The position numbers and the translations under genes were made by a program. From Chrysogorgia sp. JL179-B06 (Eukaryota; Cnidaria; Anthozoa; Scleralcyonacea; Chrysogorgiidae), in the NCBI GenBank assembly GCA_035772405.1, contig JAYKKM010000260.1:1183501-1247500 (forward strand): DNA of 64,000 bases. Reading direction: 5' to 3'. This document shows positions 47,500 through 59,395 of the stretch, piece after piece. The notes under the pieces were generated by a model. The model was not told where the DNA came from. It saw only the letters and a program-made list of their open reading frames with translations, and searched no databases. Position 1 is the first letter of the stretch. Every line of letters begins with the position of its first letter.

Positions 47500-50424
47500 T
47501 CAATTTTTGCGAGTTGCTGCCAAGTGCCAATTAATATTACTTCGGTTTTTTCCCTCGTTGAGTTTCAGTCTATTAACGAGCATCCATCGTTTGATGTCAT
47601 CAATGCACATCTCAACAGTTCGGACTGCAGTTTCTTGGTCGATACGAGAATCTGCGCGAAACGAGATATAAAGTTGGGTGTCGTCGGCATAAGCATGTGC
47701 ATCTGGTAGGTGATGTTCTATTAACTGAAGTAGTTCGCTTACATAAAGAACGAATAGAAGCGGACCTAGACATGATCCCTGAGGAACACCACAATCAACA
47801 TTAAATTTCTCGGAGGACACACCGCCAACTGTAACTCTTTGTGTTCGCTGAGAAAGATAGGATGTAAACCATTTAAGAACAGTTCCAGATAGACCGAATT
47901 TCAATTGCAGGCGCTGAAGTAGAAGAACATGATCGGTATCAAACGCGGCACTAAGGTCGAGTAGTACCAGCAAGGTGACGTGTTGCCTATTCATGTTCAT
48001 AAGTATATCATTCTTCACACGCAGTAATGCTGTCTCGGTGCTGTGGAATTCTCGGTATGCCGATTGATTACCAGGGTACAAATGATGAACTGATAGATGA
48101 TTATGAGATTGATTACAAACTATTCTTTCAACTAGTTTTGAAACGTATGGAAGGTTGGAGATAGGTCGTAGATTTTCAAATAGTGCTTCCAAGCCTTGTT
48201 TCTTGAGTCTTGGCTGGACATCAGCCTCTTTCCAGATACAAGGGAATATGCCAGACTCTAATGAAAGGTTAATCATTTTAGTAATAACAGGCAGAAGAAT
48301 ATCCAGACATTCAATGACCAATTTAGTTGGAATAGGATCCAAGGAACTAGATTTCTTGTTTGACGAGGTTATTAATCGTTTGGTATCATCCTCACTCATC
48401 AGAGAAAATTCTTGAAAAAACTGGTCATTGTTCAGTGAAACCGACGGCATGTCAAAAAGAACTGCTTGTTCACAAGTTGTTGCCGTGTCAAGTTCAGAGC
48501 GAATCTTGATAATCTTTTGAGCAAAGAATTGTCCTAAATCATTAGAAAGAGCAGTGTTATCGTTATAGTGAGGAAAGGCAAGATCAGAATCGTGTCTAAA
48601 AAGACTTTTAGTTGCGCGAAATAGTTTCCTCTGATCTTGACTGTTCTCGGAAATAAACTGTCTATAGAAACTCTGCCGCGCTTGGTTCATAAGAAACGTT
48701 GTTTGATTTTTCGCAGTTTTAAAAGCAAGGAAATCAGTCAGAAGTTTTGTACGTCTCCATTTCCTTTCTGCTTTCCTTCTCATACGCTTTGCACACTTAA
48801 TCTCGTCATTGTACCATGGGACAACAGGCCTGGTGACAATAGTCTTGGAGATCAGTGGCGCTTGATGATTTAGAGCAGCCACCAAGGTGTTATTATAACA
48901 TGAAACCAGGTCTGTAAGATTGGATGGTGGGTTTTTACAGAGATCGGAAGAGGATATTTCTCCTTTTAAAGCCTCAATATTGACAGATTTAAGTTTACGA
49001 AAAGAAATATGTTTCTGTGTTAGTGGAACTGCATTAAATTCAAGATTACAAAGAACAGCATTGTGGTCAGAAAACAAATGGTCAGCCCTCGGAATGCTGG
49101 TGATGATATTATCAGTCTGCTTGGTGATTATTAAATCAAGGGTATGGCCGGAGCAGTGAGTGGCGCCTCTGACATGCTGTTTTAGTCCAGTACTTTCAAA
49201 GAGATCAAGGAATTTAATGGAATCTAAGTTATCCGTGCAATCGACGTGGATGTTAAAATCACCTGTTATTAGGAGGAGGTCATTGGACAAAGTAATTGAT
49301 TCCAAGAGTTTGGTAAACTCAGAGAAAAATACACTTGTAGTCACTGGATGGGCATCTGAGTACGGAGGTCGATACACAATTATTATATGTAGGCGGCGAG
49401 ATCCATTAACAACACTCCATTCAGAGTATTCAAAGGAGCGAAGTTCGCTAGCAGCTAGTTTTTTGACAATAATATTCTCCTTAAATAAAATTCCTGTCCC
49501 ACCACCTACACGATTAGAGCGGGGATGGTCGATGAGATTGTATCCATTTGGCGTGCACAATAGTCTAGTAGCCGACTCAGTGTTTGTAAACCAAGTTTCA
49601 GTGAGCGTTACGATATCTGCTTTGCAATCAATAACATAGTCGATAAATTGAGCGGCCTTGTTGTTAAGTGACTGTGCATTAAGTACACATAGTGTAAACA
49701 GTTCACTGATCCTATTGTTGTTAATATCTGCAACGGGAATATCAGGGAGTAGTGTTATGTTTATTATGTTATTGCCATTAACTGTTCTATTCTGTGCATA
49801 TGCAGATTTGCATGGTGGTCGATGCGTAACGAGGGTCTCAATGTTGTTCTTTTTATACTCAAATAGTATATTTTCTGGTTGTCTCCTACCTTTCTCTTGA
49901 TAGTGCACCAAGCCAGAATCCTCGAGGTCTGTCAGGAATTGGGAGTAAGCCATGTGTGTACGATACTCCAAGTTACGACGCAAACTCGTCAACATGTCCG
50001 GAGAGAAAGATAAGCGGCCACCAACAGCACGCTTCGGTTGAATACAAGATGGCGTATTTCTTCCATTCAAACTTAAGTTACATACTGTATCATTCCCATT
50101 TCCTGGGCCAGGGTTTAGCGAAATGTCCATGCAGATGGTTATATCGATAACAGGTTCCAAATCAGGTACAGCTAGGTTAATATAGCCATGTTTATGCCAT
50201 GTGAACTGTCTACGTCGAAGTTTCGATTTATTCGACATTCGCTTCGTTAAGGAGTTTGAACAAGGCAAAAATACTTGCCGATGCACGGTTAAATTTGTAG
50301 TTTCGACATCTGTAAAAGGTTCTGTGATAGATCTGGGGTATTTTAAACCATACCACGATTCCAAAGAAACAATTAGAAGTATTAATAATATAGATTTCCA
50401 CAGAGCTAAATATAGCGTGGCCAT
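47500..50424 (-). CDS. LINE B ORF: leader, endonuclease, reverse transcriptase
   Basis: 974 codons from ATG. A hydrophobic N-terminus precedes DISLNPGPG (about 100-108), a 2A-like skip motif with L in place of the usual E/x residues. Endonuclease motifs are LNAQSLNNKAAQF, LTETWF, GGGTGILFK, LLITGDFNIH and DHNAVLCNL. RT motifs are LRPISNLPYVSKLVER, LVLLDLSAAFDT (one residue shorter than usual before the D-H), GVPQGSCLGPLLF and YADDTQLY (encoded at about 47680-47700). The frame leaves the consensus after LKLNEGK. Confidence 0.88.
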   Translation of the reverse strand: MATLYLALWKSILLILLIVSLESWYGLKYPRSITEPFTDVETTNLTVHRQVFLPCSNSLTKRMSNKSKLRRRQFTWHKHGYINLAVPDLEPVIDITICMDISLNPGPGNGNDTVCNLSLNGRNTPSCIQPKRAVGGRLSFSPDMLTSLRRNLEYRTHMAYSQFLTDLEDSGLVHYQEKGRRQPENILFEYKKNNIETLVTHRPPCKSAYAQNRTVNGNNIINITLLPDIPVADINNNRISELFTLCVLNAQSLNNKAAQFIDYVIDCKADIVTLTETWFTNTESATRLLCTPNGYNLIDHPRSNRVGGGTGILFKENIIVKKLAASELRSFEYSEWSVVNGSRRLHIIIVYRPPYSDAHPVTTSVFFSEFTKLLESITLSNDLLLITGDFNIHVDCTDNLDSIKFLDLFESTGLKQHVRGATHCSGHTLDLIITKQTDNIITSIPRADHLFSDHNAVLCNLEFNAVPLTQKHISFRKLKSVNIEALKGEISSSDLCKNPPSNLTDLVSCYNNTLVAALNHQAPLISKTIVTRPVVPWYNDEIKCAKRMRRKAERKWRRTKLLTDFLAFKTAKNQTTFLMNQARQSFYRQFISENSQDQRKLFRATKSLFRHDSDLAFPHYNDNTALSNDLGQFFAQKIIKIRSELDTATTCEQAVLFDMPSVSLNNDQFFQEFSLMSEDDTKRLITSSNKKSSSLDPIPTKLVIECLDILLPVITKMINLSLESGIFPCIWKEADVQPRLKKQGLEALFENLRPISNLPYVSKLVERIVCNQSHNHLSVHHLYPGNQSAYREFHSTETALLRVKNDILMNMNRQHVTLLVLLDLSAAFDTDHVLLLQRLQLKFGLSGTVLKWFTSYLSQRTQRVTVGGVSSEKFNVDCGVPQGSCLGPLLFVLYVSELLQLIEHHLPDAHAYADDTQLYISFRADSRIDQETAVRTVEMCIDDIKRWMLVNRLKLNEGKNRSNINWHLAATRKN

Positions 50425-50430
50425 CTTATA

Positions 50431-51470
50431 CCTCGTGTTTGGTTCTCTAACTGGTTGGAGGCATGAAAATTCGCGTTATTACGCGCTCGCGTCTGGCTCG
50501 ACGAATTATTGATTGTGAGACATCAACCAGTTTGATATTTATTTTCAGCAGATGTTAATTTGTGATTCCCTTTCATTATTTCCTCGATAAACGTCAAGTG
50601 TTCCTTTTTCAAAAACGGTTTTCTTCAACTACGTGGGGCATCTCGTAGATTCCCACCATTTCGTCGATACCGAGAAAGAAATAAAATTTAAAGCCGATCT
50701 CGATGTTTGAATTCAAGGATGTTCGCGATTTTTGTTATTGGAACTGATGTAGACCAAAGCGAAACAATTCGTTCCCTGGCGTATTAAGATAATTTCTCGG
50801 GAACCTTATGGTATGACGCGTTTTTCTCAAATGGCCAAAGGACGCCAAACTTCGGAAAAAGCGACTCGTTCCGTATAATTTCCGACGTGCGAACGGCGCT
50901 TGCTTGCGGAAGGTTACACCTAGGTTAGACCGAGGTGAGACCTAGGTTTTCGTTAGGTTACTTTGAGGCAGTACTGTATATATATGCCCAAAAATCGGGT
51001 TAACAAAGTAAACTTGGTGATATATGTAATGCATTTAGACGAGTTCGATTTCCATACATATAAATGCATATCATTGATTTAGCATTACACCAGCTGTTCA
51101 TATTATTAATAATGATTATCTGTTTAGCAATGTTCCTAATATTTGAGAAACACTCTGAAAATGACCGCCGCTGAGGCCGTCGAAATGTCAGTCACCAACA
51201 ATAGTATTTCTCAAGACTACAACAACCTGGACGATCAACTTCACACATCTCATAATTATTTTAGTTAACTCACTATAATCCTGAATATTTTGCTGACCCT
51301 CTGTAAACAACATTCAAACTAAAAGGCATCTTCGTTTTGTCAAATATATCACCTTTTATAATACACACGATGTAGCAGTGCATTGCCTCACAATTCCGAC
51401 GGGGTGTCAGAAACATTCAGAAGCTGTATATTATTTCATTTGCCGTAACTGAATTATACATTAAAATATA
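50431..51470. other. Non-coding stretch
   Basis: No gene recognised. AT-rich with short runs only; a TTACACCTAGGTTAGACCGAGGTGAG-type purine/pyrimidine repeat occurs near 50920-50960. Confidence 0.35.
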
Positions 51471-51475
51471 CATAC

Positions 51476-51644
51476 CAAACAACGTATTGGTTCTTTCCAC
51501 ATCAAGCAGTTTTCTTTTGGATTTTTTCGATGTTTCCTCTGCCATTTTTCTCTGTGAAAATAGCTGCGGAAGGAGCTTCAGGGCACATTTTGTTGGATCC
51601 TTTGGATTTGATACAATGTTTAAGAGGTTTAACCCATTATGCAT
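51476..51644 (-). CDS. BEN-like exon of a host gene
   Basis: A 169-nt candidate exon bounded by TTTTAG (acceptor) and GTATGT (donor) on the minus strand. It encodes NGLNLLNIVSNPKDPTKCAL, KLLPQLFSQRK and KRKLLDVERTNTLF, which resembles the first helices of a BEN domain and lines up with the BEN region near 5.1 kb. The upstream exon at 52327-52401 ends in phase 0, so the two can be joined. Confidence 0.5.
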
Positions 51645-52326
51645 CTAAAATATGAAATTTTAAGATGGCTTAGGTTATAAAAACGCAGTTATGCAATGAT
51701 AATTAAAATAGAAAGTGTTTTTGTTCAGAAAAACAGTATTTAGTACAGTTGAATTGCTCTTAAAAGACAGACATATACTGTGTATAATATCTGCTATCCC
51801 ATCCATGATAAAACACTATACATGAAGTTGGCGCTGTATATGTGGTGTCATGCCTATTATGCAGACACCAAGGTGAGGTCCTAAAGGTATCGATTTATGC
51901 TCGGGATAACTTTAAGTTAAAACAGCCATTTTTGAAATCAGTGTGAAGATCTTTAATTGAATTAAGCATATATTGTATCCATTTTGATAAATAAAATAAA
52001 TTAGATGCTGGTATTTTTAAATGCAAAATCAATCCATCAGCCTGGAGAAGTCCAGTTATTTTAGCCTTGAATATATATTAAAAATATAATCCCCTCAATG
52101 GTAATTATTAAATTGTCTGAAATATAGTATTTGGGTTTTAGTAGATATATTGCATATTATCTTTTTAAAGTTGGAAAGCATATATATTTTTTCTCAGTCT
52201 CAGATCATACCCAACACTCCAACAAGTTTTTCTAATTGTGAAATCTTAATTGGATATTGCATAAAAATAATTGGATCAGCATGCAGGACTAGAATACACT
52301 AATATACACTTAAATTTGTAACTTAC

Positions 52327-52401
52327 AACTTTAGCCTCTACAACATTTTGAACAATATTCACTGTTGCCTCCGGTGTTGGTGGTGTAGACATACTAGACA
52401 C
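52327..52401 (-). CDS. Upstream exon of the BEN-like gene
   Basis: 75 nt, 25 codons, bounded by ATGCAG (acceptor) and GTAAGT (donor) on the minus strand. It encodes a Thr/Pro-rich STPPTPEATVNIVQNVV segment, typical of a linker. It is placed in this gene only because of strand, distance and matching phase. Confidence 0.4.
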
Positions 52402-53263
52402 CTGCATGAAATAAGTAGAAATAATTAAATATCCTAGCAACGATTAGAAAAAATTGAACCTGACGACTGTAAGGAAACATCACAGATACTATCTAAAGAG
52501 TTTTAAGAAATTTTTAAGCTTTCAACAATATTACAGTATCATGCATGCAAATAAGTATAGACTCCTTACAATGACGTCAAAATAACTGATTTTAACACAC
52601 TTACCTTAACGTGCACACGTGAGTGAGCACAAGAAAAAAGCCGATTAGGCACGGGGGAGGTGACCACTTGTATGCCACTGGGGCATCATGTGACCTCTTT
52701 TCGTCCGGTTCCGCAAGCATTTAAGCATGGAAAGGCAAGCCTTACCATTTGTTTCCCATATATTTCGACTGGCGTTGTGAAGTATAATTAAAACAGGAAC
52801 AAAAAGTTGCAACGAGGGAGCTGCTGGCAGGAAAAGATGTTTTGATGGTACTGTATTACCAATGGGATTTGGCAAGAGTTTGATTATGGATTTACCAGAC
52901 GTTCGTGCGAGCTCGTGATTATCAGTCGGCAGGGGAAGCAGCTATTATTGTGATTTCTACCAAGTCCACAAGGTGTTTCAGCAGTGCTCTCTGGGCCTTC
53001 GGAGAATTGCTTTGACGTAGACGTATATAAGTGATGCTTTCTACATTGTCTTGCCTATGAAATTTCTTGGCCAACTCCCATTCCGGAGCGATGGTGTTCG
53101 GTAGTCAGATGTCACTTCATTCTATCAGGGCTATTAATGTTATCGGTTGGTGGAACATTGTTGTCTCCTTTCGCATGTGTTAATACTGATTTAATAAAGT
53201 TATGAAGTTCAAAAGCATTTATTTTTCTGCTAATTCAGCAGTCTCGATATGTCTGTATATCTT

Positions 53264-53436
53264 AATATATTAAATGTGACTTGGAGCTTGGTTATTTTAA
53301 TGTTGTAAATTGAAGGTTGCGGGTTCGATTCCGATCTGGGGCTCAGAAACATTTTCTGAGTTTGCGTTAAAAAGCTTGATTAGCAAACAATTTACCATAT
53401 TAAAATAACCAAGCTGCAAGTCACATTTAATATATT
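53264..53436. repeat. Foldback element with tRNA-like SINE core, copy 2
   Basis: 38-bp arms starting AATATATTAAATGTGACTTG (53264-53301) and their inverse (53399-53436) differ at about one base. Between them lies the core with B-box-like GGTTCGATTCC (53322-53332) and the hairpin CTCAGAAACATTTTCTGAG shared with the copy near 8.3 kb. The arms differ between the two copies. Confidence 0.65.
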
Positions 53437-53517
53437 TTATAAAATTTAAGAATATATAGACTTTTAAGTTAAATTTATAAAGATTTCAACAGTTGCTTAT
53501 TTCTTATTTTTCTAAAG

Positions 53518-53679
53518 GAAACAAATAGACCAGAATGGTCAAAGAAAGAGTTAAAAGGTTTAGTGCAGTATGTGGCACTATATAATGAAAATTTAGACTG
53601 GCCTACCCATAAACATGTTCCTTTCTGGGACAAGTGTGCAAGACTATCTCAGAATTCAGTAGAATGCCATCAAGAACAG
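53518..53679 (+). CDS. SANT/Myb-like exon of a host or transposon-derived gene
   Basis: 54 codons, phase 0 at both ends, bounded by TTTTTCTAAAG and GTTAGT. The sequence PEWSKKELKGLVQYVALYN, NLDWPTHKHVPFWDKCARL has the tryptophan spacing of a SANT/Myb-type DNA-binding helix bundle. No joining exons were recognised nearby. Confidence 0.5.
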
Positions 53680-53939
53680 GTTAGTTATTTTCGAGAACAA
53701 CTGGTTGGTAATCTCCTATATCTTGTAATATTCCTGGCCTAATTATTAATGGCCAAGCTCACTAAAGATTCTCCCTTTGACTGGTAAAATTATCTTGTGT
53801 TAGACAGGGTAAAATAATAAAGGGGTTGTTGTTTTTTTATCCATTTTATTAGATATTAATGTAATTACAAAAAATACCCGAGCGCGAACGGGACTCGAGG
53901 ACCCATGCCTTGAAATTAAAACTAGAGGTATAAGAACAA

Positions 53940-55080
53940 CTAAAAAGTCAATACATAGTCATAGACCAACTGCTCGGAATTCACGATGCACCAACACACA
54001 TGCACAGCCCCAATCTCATTCTTCCGAACTCCAATGAAAGAACAAAACGATTAAAATGGCTCTGTGCACATACAACGATGCTCATGGAATCTAAGCTGTT
54101 GGTACAAACTCCCTTGCGTTCGTTTAGCCACGTTTGTAAGGGTGTCAGTGGATCATAATCTTTGCCATCAATATTTATATGCATTATGTCTTTCAGGGCT
54201 TGCTGGGCCAAGTTTGCAATGTGACATAATATTTTTCCGGTTCATAGAAGAAAAGCCTCTCTCGCATGCTGCTGTGCTTGGTGATATGGTCATCATTGAC
54301 TGATGAGAATATCTATATTTTCTAGTTCATCATCTTTGGCTTTCATCGTCATCTTTAGCCATGGCAAGAGCAAGTCAATTGGGGGCCGGTAATCTGACTG
54401 CACTGCTGGGGTGTATGGGGAATTTTTGAAATTAGGATATCCTAAATAGGATTTCCTGACTTCTTGGAGTAATTTCCATAAAGTTTAAACAGATTTAAGC
54501 TGGCAAGAAATGGCCAGAGCAAATTAATGGGGGCATAAAGATCTGCAGAGGAACTCTTTGCATCAAATTGGTTGTGTACTCCTTTAAGCTTTAATAATTT
54601 CTGTCTGAAGAGTGGCCACTCATCATGCCTTCCTTCTCACACTGACTAATGCATTGGTGTTGCTCATAGTAGCTGACGAACTCCTAAAATTCTTTGAAAC
54701 CCCATTGTTTTGAAAGCTTTGAGTCTCTGAAATTAGGAGGGCATGCTTGGTAATCGAAGACCTTGATCATGTTGCTCAACAGGGGCTTTGTTAGGTTGTG
54801 GAATCGGCTGCACTCAATATATCCCCAAACTTCTTGTCAAAAAACTCATTGTACTCATTGGGCATCTTTGCCTGCATATAAATTTCGCTGCTGGTTCTAG
54901 TGGTTGACTTCTCTAAATACTATTGTATGTCAACAGATAATTCATCTGTAAGACATTTGTAATGCTTACCAGGTTGAACAGAGAGCATATCAAGCTTAAC
55001 TTTTGCACTCTGAATCTTTGACTCAATGTCAACAATGAACAACTCGTCTCTCTGGAACTATAACGATAACTGTCAGAGAA
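53940..55080 (-). pseudogene. Decayed coding remnant
   Basis: In the reverse direction, stretches that read like protein but are broken by stops follow each other, for example VFDYQACPPNFRDSKLSKQW near 54745 and SDYRPPIDLLLPWLK near 54390. The composition suggests an old transposase or host-gene copy; I could not name the family. Confidence 0.3.
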
Positions 55081-55084
55081 TGAT

Positions 55085-56060
55085 CACAAAGTCCATGAAA
55101 AAATGTAAATAAAACAAGAATTTCAGGTCCTTCATTCAGATAATCCAGTGCTTTCGCACCCATTTTGACTTTCCAGTAGCTTTTACTTTCTATGTCATAG
55201 ATTAGCACTTTATAGTTTTTCTCTAGTGTAAGAATAATATACTTTAATATTTATCTTGTAAAATTGACCTCAAACATACAGAATATCAATCGAACGGCAT
55301 ATTTTCGAGCAACGTTTTAACAACGTAGTTTCAATGACGTAATCCAACATTGGGGGGTCCGGACCCCTTTACTAGTGCTCAGGCCCCACACTAGCCATGG
55401 AACCGATTTTAAGCAACCAAATTGTTTAAATTCCTCTACTAAAACATCAGCCAACTCTTTGAATTCCCATCGTCTCACAACTGAATAATAAAACTGAAAG
55501 ATCAAATGAAATCAGAAAGATGTTGAAGGTACTCTTTTCTACAGAGCCACGCAGTGGGCGAAAACTAGTCCCGGTTGTTTTACCGCCATATGCGCACGCA
55601 CACCACTCGCATGGCCGGACATAACCAAAGCTGCATCGAAATTAGCATTGACAATCTTTTCGTAAACACCCTGAATGTAATTTTCTTCTGTATCCTCTGG
55701 TGCGGTATTTCCGAAATGAAAGACCCTCTTTAGCTATTTTGTATGAGGTGTTTAATAATGCAGAAAGAAAGCGAAAGGTGAGATTTAGAACCAGTAATAC
55801 AAGATATTTCAGTACTGTGAGTCTGTGACTGGTATTTCTGTATCAGAATGCAATCTATATAACCTTATATGTAGATTTATGCAGTGATAAATTGACTGAG
55901 TGTATGTAAATAGTTGCTCCACAGGGAGCCAGTGCAAATCAATAAGCAGAGGCTTAATATGATCAGCCTTGCGAGACAAATATATGAGTCCAGCAGCCGA
56001 GTTTTGCAGCCGAGTTTAGCACATATTGTAGCCGTTGAATTAGGTAATTAGGCAGGCCAT
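55085..56060. other. Non-coding stretch
   Basis: Nothing recognised; only short spurious frames. Confidence 0.35.
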
Positions 56061-56064
56061 ACAG

Positions 56065-58168
56065 TAAAGAATTACATCCAGCAATCAAAGATATCTGCGT
56101 ACTTGGGAAATGTTCCTAATATGATAGCAGATCTCGTTCACGTGCTTATGAAGGTCCATTGTGTTGTCAAAAACAACGCCGATGTTCCGAGCAGACTGAG
56201 TTTGTGAAACTGGGGTGTCCACGACAACAACAGAATCCAGCGATGGCTGTGGGCGATGTTTTGAGTGCAGTATGAGAAGTTCCGTTTTATCGCTGTTCAT
56301 CTTTAAGTTGTTGTACAACATCCACCAATCAATGTCACACACGCAAGCTTCAATTATTTCACGGGACTTCTCCAGATCTCCCAGCACAGATGACTTGAAG
56401 GTCACGTAAATCTGCGTGTCATCAGCATACATGTGATATGAAATACTATGACGACGCATTATTTTACCAAGAGGGGCTGTATACAATAGATAGAGGATCG
56501 GCCCAAGAACAGACCCCTGTGGTACACCTCATATAATCTGATGACTGGACGATCTTGTGTTATCAAACTGTCGTCGATCGCAGAGATAGGACATAAACCA
56601 TGCATGTACTGTCCCCTCGATTCCAAAGCAACTAGAGAGCCTTGACAGAAGTATCTGGTGGTCGACCGTGTCAAATGCTGCTGAAAGATCTAATAACAGC
56701 AGAATGACACATCTATCATCATCTATTGCACACAGGACATCATTCTGCACTCTGATCAACGCAGATTCGGTACTTGACCGCTTTTGTACGCAGACTGGAA
56801 AAGCTCTTCAAGATTGTTGTCACACAGATGGTGGATGAGCTGGGTTGCAACAATTTTTTCACATAATTTAGAGAGAAACAAGTTTGATACCGGTCTGTAA
56901 TTCGTAAAGATATCATAATCCAGGGATGCGTTCTTGAGTAGCGGGTTAACCAAAGCTTCCTTCATGTCCTTGGCCATCACACCATGATTCAGTGAACAGT
57001 TCACAACTCTGGTGATATACAGCAACAGCAAGTCCAAACGCACAGAACTTAACGCCGGAGTAGGTTGGCGGCTCAGGAAGGTGGTCATTGACAATGTTCT
57101 TTCTCAACTGCAACTCCAGCCTTATAGCGGAAATCTTGTCAGTAAAGAAGTCGGCGAATGCGTTTGCAAGTGATTCTTTATCATCAGAATAGGGTAACTT
57201 TTTCTTAGCTTTTCAATGAAGCACTTTATCGAAATTGGAGAATAGACTCTTTGGGTCAGAATTGTTTTCCTCAATAAGCGCTGAGTAATGCTTCATCTTA
57301 GCATCAAAATACACTTGTTGACCAGCTTACACTGATCAGCGTAGAGCTCGCGACGATGTACAGTGAGTCCAGACGCTCGCCAGCGACGCTCAAGCTTGCG
57401 GCGTTCTGGTCTCTGATCGTATTAGTATACCAAGGTGCAGCCAGATGCAGGGTAATCATATGCTTCTTTCACGGTGCATACTTATCTAACAGCTCAGATA
57501 AAATCGTGTTGTACTGGCAAGTGAGATCGTCTAAATCATCGCCAACATCATGAGGATCTGCTATGGGAGAGTTCTTAATATCATCTCGCAGTTGATCCAT
57601 ATCAATGGACTTGAGCTTGCGATAGCAGATCTCTTTCCTCTTGAAAGCTGTTTTTGGAAGAGACAGTGTACAGCGAACAGCAGAGTGATCAGAGATAGCA
57701 GGATCAAATACCGTGAAGTTACTAGCCACATCCTCGTCAGCTCTGGTTATAATTAAGTCAAGTGTGTGACCGCTCTTGTGTGTCAGTTGTAAGATGTTCT
57801 GCTTAAGGTTAAATATCTCCAGTAAGTTTAGAAATCTGGAGGCAGGAGAATTACGATCGTCTTCAACGTGAAAATTGAAATCCCCAGCCATTAACAGTGA
57901 GCCAGAAGCAGTAGCAAGGTCTTCCAGAAGTCTTGGAAACTCTTCGAAGAAGAGCTCTTGTTAGATTTTGAAGGCGGTGGTCGATAAACGATAACAACAC
58001 GTAAACTAGAAGACGAATGCTTCATTAGAAGATCCGTGAACTCAAAAGATTTAAACTTGGTTTTGATGGTAGATTGCTTTCGAAACTTCAGACGATTCTT
58101 ATATACCAGCGCGATACCGCCACCTCTACACCCTCGAGGGACATTATAAAGCTCATATCCCGTAGGAC
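56065..58168 (-). mobile_element. LINE C, downstream part (endonuclease rest and RT)
   Basis: A third reverse-strand LINE. Pieces in order: endonuclease remainder (58168-57890: GYELYNVPRGCRGGGIALVY, then RVVIVYRPP), its C-terminal half (57891-57469: MAGDFNFHV, HTLDLIIT, ISDHSAVRC), linker, and RT (57094-56085: [30 protein letters not shown] at 56418-56440). Stops and frame changes break it. The missing front part lies at 61007-61316, beyond an inserted transposon. Confidence 0.8.
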
Positions 58169-58370
58169 CACGGTTAATAGAAGGGAGACTGGTTAGGCTA
58201 GCCAGCAAACTTCAAAGGGGCGCTAAAATGATGTTGGGAACCATAATAAAATAAGTCACGTGATGCGGAGAGCGCATCGCTTCGTAAACATTCAAAGGTG
58301 CGACAAGGGAATTCTGTTAGTTTGAGATAAATAGCGACGTTTTTGTTCGGTTTAAGAAACATTTAGTGTT

Positions 58371-58857
58371 ATGGAGTCTGATATGGCAGTGGATACTGAT
58401 GTTCGGCAACATCTAGAACATAATCCAACTGTCGGAGCGAGAAAATCGAAGAGAAAAGTGATTTTCCATCATCGTTCGAAGACGACACATAGGCGAAGAC
58501 GAGGAAAGCATGGTTAAAGGAACATCCCTTAGGGATGAGGCTAGTTTCGCTGTTGCTGACTTGTATTATTTGGATATTTCTGTTGCTGTCACTGAAATCG
58601 AAACTGTAGAAGTGGACAGTGAATTCAACGATGCTCTTCGCGAAATCGAAGGCAAAATGCAACAAAGTTTGTAAATCTAAAGGTGGCCTGACTAACATAC
58701 AAACTTGGATGCTGTTAATGCTGGGTATGATGAAACTTCTACAGTCTACACCTCTTGATGAAGAAACTGTAGCTTCTATAGTTCAAGCTGTCAAGACGAA
58801 GTTTATCGAAGAGAACTTATGCCATGGTAATGTGGAACAGATATAAACACCATTCTC
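58371..58857 (+). pseudogene. Small frames inside the THAP transposon
   Basis: A 48-codon frame from ATG at 58371 ends in a basic RRRRGKHG tail. Another frame follows (VADLYYLDISVAVTEIETVE) and then 58619-58846 (TPLDEETVASIVQAVKTKF). They read like pieces of one protein broken by frame changes. Family not recognised. Confidence 0.35.
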
Positions 58858-59019
58858 AGTCATGAGTCAAAGCATGGTTAGGTCAAAGCCTTTACTTCCA
58901 TTATGTCGAAACAATGATCAAGATAAACTTCTTCCACTATTTGATTCCACTATTTCCACAATCGTGTGAATTGCTAAATTGCGAAGATTTCCAAGTTGCG
59001 AATTTATAAATTCCGATTC

Positions 59020-59395
59020 ATATCCCAGATCATTTGGTTGGATTTTATAACGTGGGCGTTATAAAACTTTATTTGATTGAAAGTTTTCGATCTGATCGAA
59101 ACGGATGGCTGAAGTGAATCCACGCAGTTGAGTGGATTGACTTGAGATTCAAGCAACAATCGACTTGAATGTTTCCAATCTGATTGATGTAAACACGGTT
59201 TGACTTGAAAATGACTTGATACGCATGCCTGAAATTTACACATGCGCGTTTTCAGGCCTCAAAAAGCACGCATGTGCGGTTTGAGGCCTGCTGCCAAACG
59301 GATTCATGTAAACATGTGCCTGGATTGACTTCATCCGCGTTTTTCGATCCGATTGGACTGTCAATCTGCTTCATGTAAACAGGGCCTAAGATAGT
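59020..59395. repeat. Nested repeat with ATTGACTT/ATGTAAACA units
   Basis: Several short units recur in direct and inverse orientation (TGATGTAAACA, TCATGTAAACA, GGATTGACTT, GAGGCCTGCTG/CAGGCCTC). It looks like a diverged MITE; the boundaries are approximate. Confidence 0.4.

Larger units (their letters stand above)
46660..50430 (-). mobile_element. LINE B: CR1/L2-like retrotransposon, nearly full length
   Basis: Leftward LINE with one long frame and a short C-terminal frame, ending at a tail of AATGAT repeats (about 46663-46684) typical of CR1/L2-type 3' ends. The domain order is leader with 2A-like motif, endonuclease, reverse transcriptase. One frame change near 47420-47550 separates the last 195 codons. 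Confidence 0.88.
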
